The notes beneath the pieces were generated by a model. That model was not told where the DNA came from. It made no database searches and was given only the letters and a program-made list of their open reading frames with translations. Shown in pieces: positions 61,004 through 64,000 of a DNA stretch of 64,000 nt (within the stretch, counting starts at the first letter, position 1; every line of letters begins with the position of its first letter). The stretch lies in contig NZ_CP015992.1 of NCBI RefSeq assembly GCF_001708505.1, positions 4,154,001 to 4,218,000 of the forward strand. Reading direction: 5' to 3'. The position numbers and the translations under genes were made by a program. This DNA comes from Pseudomonas sp. TCU-HL1 (lineage in GTDB: Bacteria; Pseudomonadota; Gammaproteobacteria; Pseudomonadales; Pseudomonadaceae).

Positions 61004-61975
61004 TCAGCGCTGGCGTTCGATCGGCTCGAGGATTTGCAGGGACAGGTTGCCCTTGTGCGATCCCAATTTGGCCTTGAAGGCCGGCACGCCGTTGGCGCGC
61101 ATGATCATGTGTTCGGGCATCTCCACCGGAATCACATCACCCGGCTGCATGTGCAAGATGTCCCGCAGTTTCAGCTGGCGACGAACCACGGTGGCGCCCA
61201 CCGGCACGCTGACGTCGAGGATGTCCTCGCGCAGGGCCTTGATCCAGCGTTCGTCCTGGTCGTCGACGTCGGACTGGAAGCCGGCGTCGAGCATTTCGCG
61301 GATAGGCTCGATCATCGAATAGGGCATGGTGATGTGCAGGTCGCCACCGCCGCCGTCCAGTTCGATGTGGAAGGTGGACACCACCACCACTTCACTGGGG
61401 CTGACGATGTTGGCCAGCGCCGGGTTCACTTCCGAGTTGATGTACTCGAAGTTCACATCCATTACCGCATGCCAGGCTTCGGCCAGGTCGACGAAGGCCT
61501 GGTCCAGCACCATGCGCACCACGCGCAGTTCGGTCGGGGTGAACTCACGCCCTTCGATCTTGGCGTGACGCCCGTCGCCGCCGAAGAAGTTGTCCACCAG
61601 CTTGAACACCAGCTTGGCGTCGAGGATGAACAGCGAAGTACCGCGCAGCGGCTTCATCTTCACCAGGTTGAGGCTGGTGGGCACGTAGAGCGAGTGAACG
61701 TACTCGCCGAACTTCATCACCTGCACGCCACCCACCGCCACGTCGGCCGAGCGACGCAGCAGGTTGAACATGCTGATGCGGGTGTAGCGGGCGAATCGTT
61801 CGTTGATCATTTCCAGGGTCGGCATGCGCCCCCGGACGATGCGGTCCTGGCTGGTCAGGTCATAGCTCTTGACGCTGGAGGGGTCTGCATCGGTTTCGGT
61901 TTCTACCAGGCCGTCATCGACGCCGTGAAGCAGCGCGTCGATCTCGTCCTGGGACAGCAGGTCTTGAACAGCCAT
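61004..61975 (-). CDS. fliM: Flagellar motor switch protein FliM
   Basis: A 323-residue protein with the N-terminal CheY-binding LLSQDEIDALLHGVDDG, a CheC-like middle domain and a C-terminal SpoA domain. CheY-P binding here reverses rotation. It lies 13 bp after fliL. Confidence 0.95.
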   Translation of the reverse strand: MAVQDLLSQDEIDALLHGVDDGLVETETDADPSSVKSYDLTSQDRIVRGRMPTLEMINERFARYTRISMFNLLRRSADVAVGGVQVMKFGEYVHSLYVPTSLNLVKMKPLRGTSLFILDAKLVFKLVDNFFGGDGRHAKIEGREFTPTELRVVRMVLDQAFVDLAEAWHAVMDVNFEYINSEVNPALANIVSPSEVVVVSTFHIELDGGGGDLHITMPYSMIEPIREMLDAGFQSDVDDQDERWIKALREDILDVSVPVGATVVRRQLKLRDILHMQPGDVIPVEMPEHMIMRANGVPAFKAKLGSHKGNLSLQILEPIERQR

Positions 61976-61988
61976 GGTCGTACCTTGC

Positions 61989-62510
61989 CTACTGCAATAC
62001 GAAGTTGGTGAAGAGCACTTGCTCGACCGTCATCGCGCCGGTCTCCTGCTTGGCCAGCTCCTGCACGGTGGCGGTGGCCTGCTGACGCAGCATTTCCTTG
62101 CCCACCGGGGTGGCCAGGGTCTCGAAATTCTGGCCGGAGAACAGCATGACCAGCTTGTTGCGCAGCACCGGCATATGCACCTTGAGCGCGTCCATCTGGG
62201 CCTGGTCGCGCGCCATCAGCGCGACACTCACCTGCATGTAGCGCTGGCGGCCGTTCTGGTTGAAGTTGACCACAAAGGCTGGTGCCAGCTCTTGGTAGAG
62301 GGCGGGCTGTTTGGTCGGTGCAGAGGCGGCGGCTTCTTCCTTGGCGGGCTCGGCGGACTTATCGCCGCGACTGAGGAAAAACCAGGTCGCCCCCACAGAC
62401 AAGCCGATCGCCAGCAACAACGCGACCACGCCCAGGATGATGAGCTTCAGCTTGCTCTTGCCGCCTGCCGCAGCGCCCGCTGCCGGGGCCTTCGCTTCTT
62501 TCTTCGCCAT
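61989..62510 (-). CDS. fliL: Flagellar basal body protein FliL
   Basis: A 173-residue protein: an Ala/Lys-rich cytoplasmic start, membrane helix (22-46) and periplasmic domain that aids stator function. It is the first gene of the run down to flhB and has a sigma54-type promoter. A small GGGGTTACCCC palindrome (62531-62543) lies in its leader. Confidence 0.92.
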   Translation of the reverse strand: MAKKEAKAPAAGAAAGGKSKLKLIILGVVALLLAIGLSVGATWFFLSRGDKSAEPAKEEAAASAPTKQPALYQELAPAFVVNFNQNGRQRYMQVSVALMARDQAQMDALKVHMPVLRNKLVMLFSGQNFETLATPVGKEMLRQQATATVQELAKQETGAMTVEQVLFTNFVLQ

Positions 62511-62559
62511 GCCAATAATCCGTCGCCGAGCGGGGTTACCCCGCCTTTCCAGGGGAATG

Positions 62560-62575
62560 AGCAAGTGTTATGCCA
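62560..62575 (-). promoter_or_regulatory. Sigma54 promoter of fliL
   Basis: On the minus strand TGGCATA-N4-TTGCT; GG and GC have the correct spacing and only two bases differ from TGGCACG-N4-TTGCW. It is 50 bp before the fliL ATG. Confidence 0.75.
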
Positions 62576-62655
62576 GAACGCCGACCAATCGGCTGCCGAG
62601 GCAATTGCTTCAGGGCTGCGGATATACCAGTGTCGGGGGCGGCTGTCACGGGGTT

Positions 62656-62813
62656 CCCTCTCCCCCGGCCCCTCTCCCTGAAGAGGAGAGGGGTGACTCG
62701 CGCCTGATGTTTACGATCTGGTCGGAGTCTCCGAGTTCTTCTGAAAGAAGATGATTGGAGCGCGTGCGGACTAGCTCCCCTCTCCCTTCAGGGAGAGGGG
62801 TTGGGGGAGAGGG
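62656..62813. repeat. CCCTCTCCC-type inverted repeats between fliL and fliK
   Basis: A 28-base arm (62656-62683) and its inverted copy (62786-62813) with two mismatches enclose 102 bp; each also forms a local hairpin, e.g. CCCCTCTCCC with GGGAGAGGGG at 62777-62800. They fill the fliK-fliL gap and likely end fliK transcription. No gene is seen in 62576-62822. Confidence 0.75.
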
Positions 62814-62822
62814 AAAGCGAAG

Positions 62823-64000
62823 TCAGGCGTAGTAATCCACCAACCCGCGATCACCACCGACGGAGGACGGGCGGATCTCGCTGTGGCTCACGCTGATCTC
62901 CTCATCACCCCCACCGCCGAAGTCGGCGCGCCCCCCGGCGGAACGGCGCTCGCCGTCACCGCCCTGCCCTTGCCAGCCACGATTGAGTGACTGGTCGGAG
63001 ACGTTCACGTCCAGCTGATTCATGCCCTGCTGGGCGAACAGGTCGCGCAAGCGGTGCATCTGCCCTTCCAGCGCATCACGCACGTGGGCATTGGGGCTGG
63101 CGAAGGTCACCTGGGTCTGGTCCTGGGTCATGTTCACCCGCACTTCGAGACGTCCCAGTTCCTGTGGATCGAGCTGAATCTCGGCGGACTTCAGGTTCTG
63201 GCTGGACAGCCACATCACGCGGTCCACCACGGCCTCGCTCCAGCCCCCCTGCTGCATGGCTACCGGCTGGCCTGGCACCAGGGCCGACGCGCGCTGGACC
63301 TGGGCAGTCTGCTGGCTGATGGCCTGGCTCAAGGCATTGAGGCGGCTGGCAAGCAGTTCGTTGCGCACCTCGCCCTTGTTCTCCCCGAGGCCATCGGCCA
63401 GCTCGACCGAGAGCTCGGTGGAAGCCAGGCTGGTTTCCAGCTTGCCCTCAGCCGCTTCCAGGGGCTGGTCGGCAAACGCCGCCAGCGCACTGGCGAAGTC
63501 CTGGTCGGCGGTGGGCGCGGTCTGCGCCGCTTGGGTGGTGTTCTGTACCTGCTGGGCTGCCGCCTGGGCAGCCTGGGCCCCCTGCTCCAGTGCCATCTTC
63601 ACCGCGGGCATGCCGCTGAGCGGGTCCAGGTCGGGGTCCAGGCTGGCCTCACTCAGGATCGCTGGCGCGGCGCTGTTCACCTGAGCAGTAGTGGGCAACC
63701 ACTCAGTGCCCGCTTCAGGCACAGCACTGTCGGCCGGCAGTTGGCCGGTCATGGCCATGAGCAGCAGCGGGTCCATCACGGGCTCTTCGGACGCTTCCCT
63801 GGCCTCGCCCTCTTCGGCCGGCAAGGGCTTGCCGCTATCGGCAACGGCCGGCTGGCTGGCGGCAGGATCAGCCGTCGGCTGGTCCTGGCTTGCCGCTTCA
63901 TCCGGCTTGTCCTTGGTCTGTTTGGCAGCCGCCTCGTTGCGCTCGGCGGCTTTGGCCTGGCGCTCTTTCGCGTACATCTGGGCGAAGCTGGAAGCCTCGC
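62823..64000 (-). CDS. fliK: Flagellar hook-length control protein FliK, 5' end outside the window
   Basis: At least 392 residues are visible; the frame is open to the window edge. The visible N-side is Ala/Glu/Gln-rich and disordered; residues encoded about 63290-62900 form the Flg_hook domain with WSEAVVDRVMWLSSQNLKSAEIQL, PQELGRLEVRVNM and HVRDALEGQMHRLRDLF. The end is Gly-rich. FliK measures hook length and switches FlhB. Confidence 0.92.
   Translation of the reverse strand, partial: EASSFAQMYAKERQAKAAERNEAAAKQTKDKPDEAASQDQPTADPAASQPAVADSGKPLPAEEGEAREASEEPVMDPLLLMAMTGQLPADSAVPEAGTEWLPTTAQVNSAAPAILSEASLDPDLDPLSGMPAVKMALEQGAQAAQAAAQQVQNTTQAAQTAPTADQDFASALAAFADQPLEAAEGKLETSLASTELSVELADGLGENKGEVRNELLASRLNALSQAISQQTAQVQRASALVPGQPVAMQQGGWSEAVVDRVMWLSSQNLKSAEIQLDPQELGRLEVRVNMTQDQTQVTFASPNAHVRDALEGQMHRLRDLFAQQGMNQLDVNVSDQSLNRGWQGQGGDGERRSAGGRADFGGGGDEEISVSHSEIRPSSVGGDRGLVDYYA

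Noticed and set aside
62656..62813. CT-rich inverted repeats as mobile element ends
   Set aside because: No open frame for a transposase lies between or beside them and no target duplication is visible; they look like intergenic palindromes.
1..64000. rRNA, tRNA or prophage genes
   Set aside because: I found no tRNA cloverleaf with CCA-side arms, rRNA segment, integrase, or phage structural gene while reading both strands; a covariance search could still find small RNAs.

Overview
The window is a 64 kb piece of a high-GC Pseudomonas chromosome, most like the P. aeruginosa / P. resinovorans lineage. I infer this from gene content and order, not from a search. The left part (about 1-23 kb) follows, from memory, the PA3171-PA3222 order of P. 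aeruginosa: ubiG, mupP, yciK, GGDEF protein, yciB, yciI, cpxR/cpxP/cpxS, nitroreductase, trkH, AraC regulator, cyaB, metallophosphoesterase, csaA. The right part (about 32.5-64 kb) follows PA1483 back to PA1441: the ccm cytochrome c maturation operon, then chemotaxis, motor and flagellar export genes down to fliK. Between them (about 23-32.5 kb) lies a less conserved stretch with plpD, sbp, two paralogous membrane-protein genes in inverted orientation, and an APC permease / broken DmpA-type peptidase / LuxR regulator group.

Layout. 1-2.8 kb: ubiquinone and cell-wall-recycling genes and a diguanylate cyclase gene with a sigma54-like promoter. 2.9-5.9 kb, minus strand: rluB with a tandem-repeat tail, scpB, scpA. 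6-9.4 kb: small membrane protein, YciO-type protein, PHP phosphatase, yciB, yciI, coiled-coil membrane protein. 9.4-12 kb: Cpx-like envelope stress system. 12-15.8 kb: nitroreductase and two tandem trkH genes. 15.9-23.3 kb: regulators, cyclase CyaB, glycosyltransferase and UDP-diacylglucosamine hydrolase-like pair, csaA and a DMT exporter, SelW-like protein. 23.4-32.5 kb: the variable stretch. 32.5-39.9 kb: ccmABCDEFGHI on the minus strand plus a coupled lipoprotein gene. 40-42.4 kb: an orphan FliK-like gene and a stand-alone FlhB C-terminal paralogue, then a rhodanese. 42.6-64 kb, all minus strand: DUF2802 protein, cheW, parP, parC, motD, motC, cheB, cheA, cheZ, cheY, fliA, fleN, flhF, flhA, flhB, fliR, fliQ, fliP, fliO, fliN, fliM, fliL and the 3' part of fliK.

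The flagellar block is a nearly complete late export, motor-switch and chemotaxis set for a polar flagellum: FlhF and FleN set position and number, ParC/ParP place the chemosensory array, and MotCD is the second stator. Sigma54-type promoters are visible before fliL and flhA.

I found no rRNA, tRNA, CRISPR array or insertion-sequence transposase. The most unusual features are: a 356-bp almost identical inverted tract inside two otherwise diverged paralogues flanking the permease group, best explained by gene conversion; an in-frame internal deletion in the DmpA-type peptidase that removes its catalytic region; a four-fold repeated acidic motif in CheA; the free-standing FlhB-CC-like protein next to a FliK-like protein; and the tandem trkH pair.
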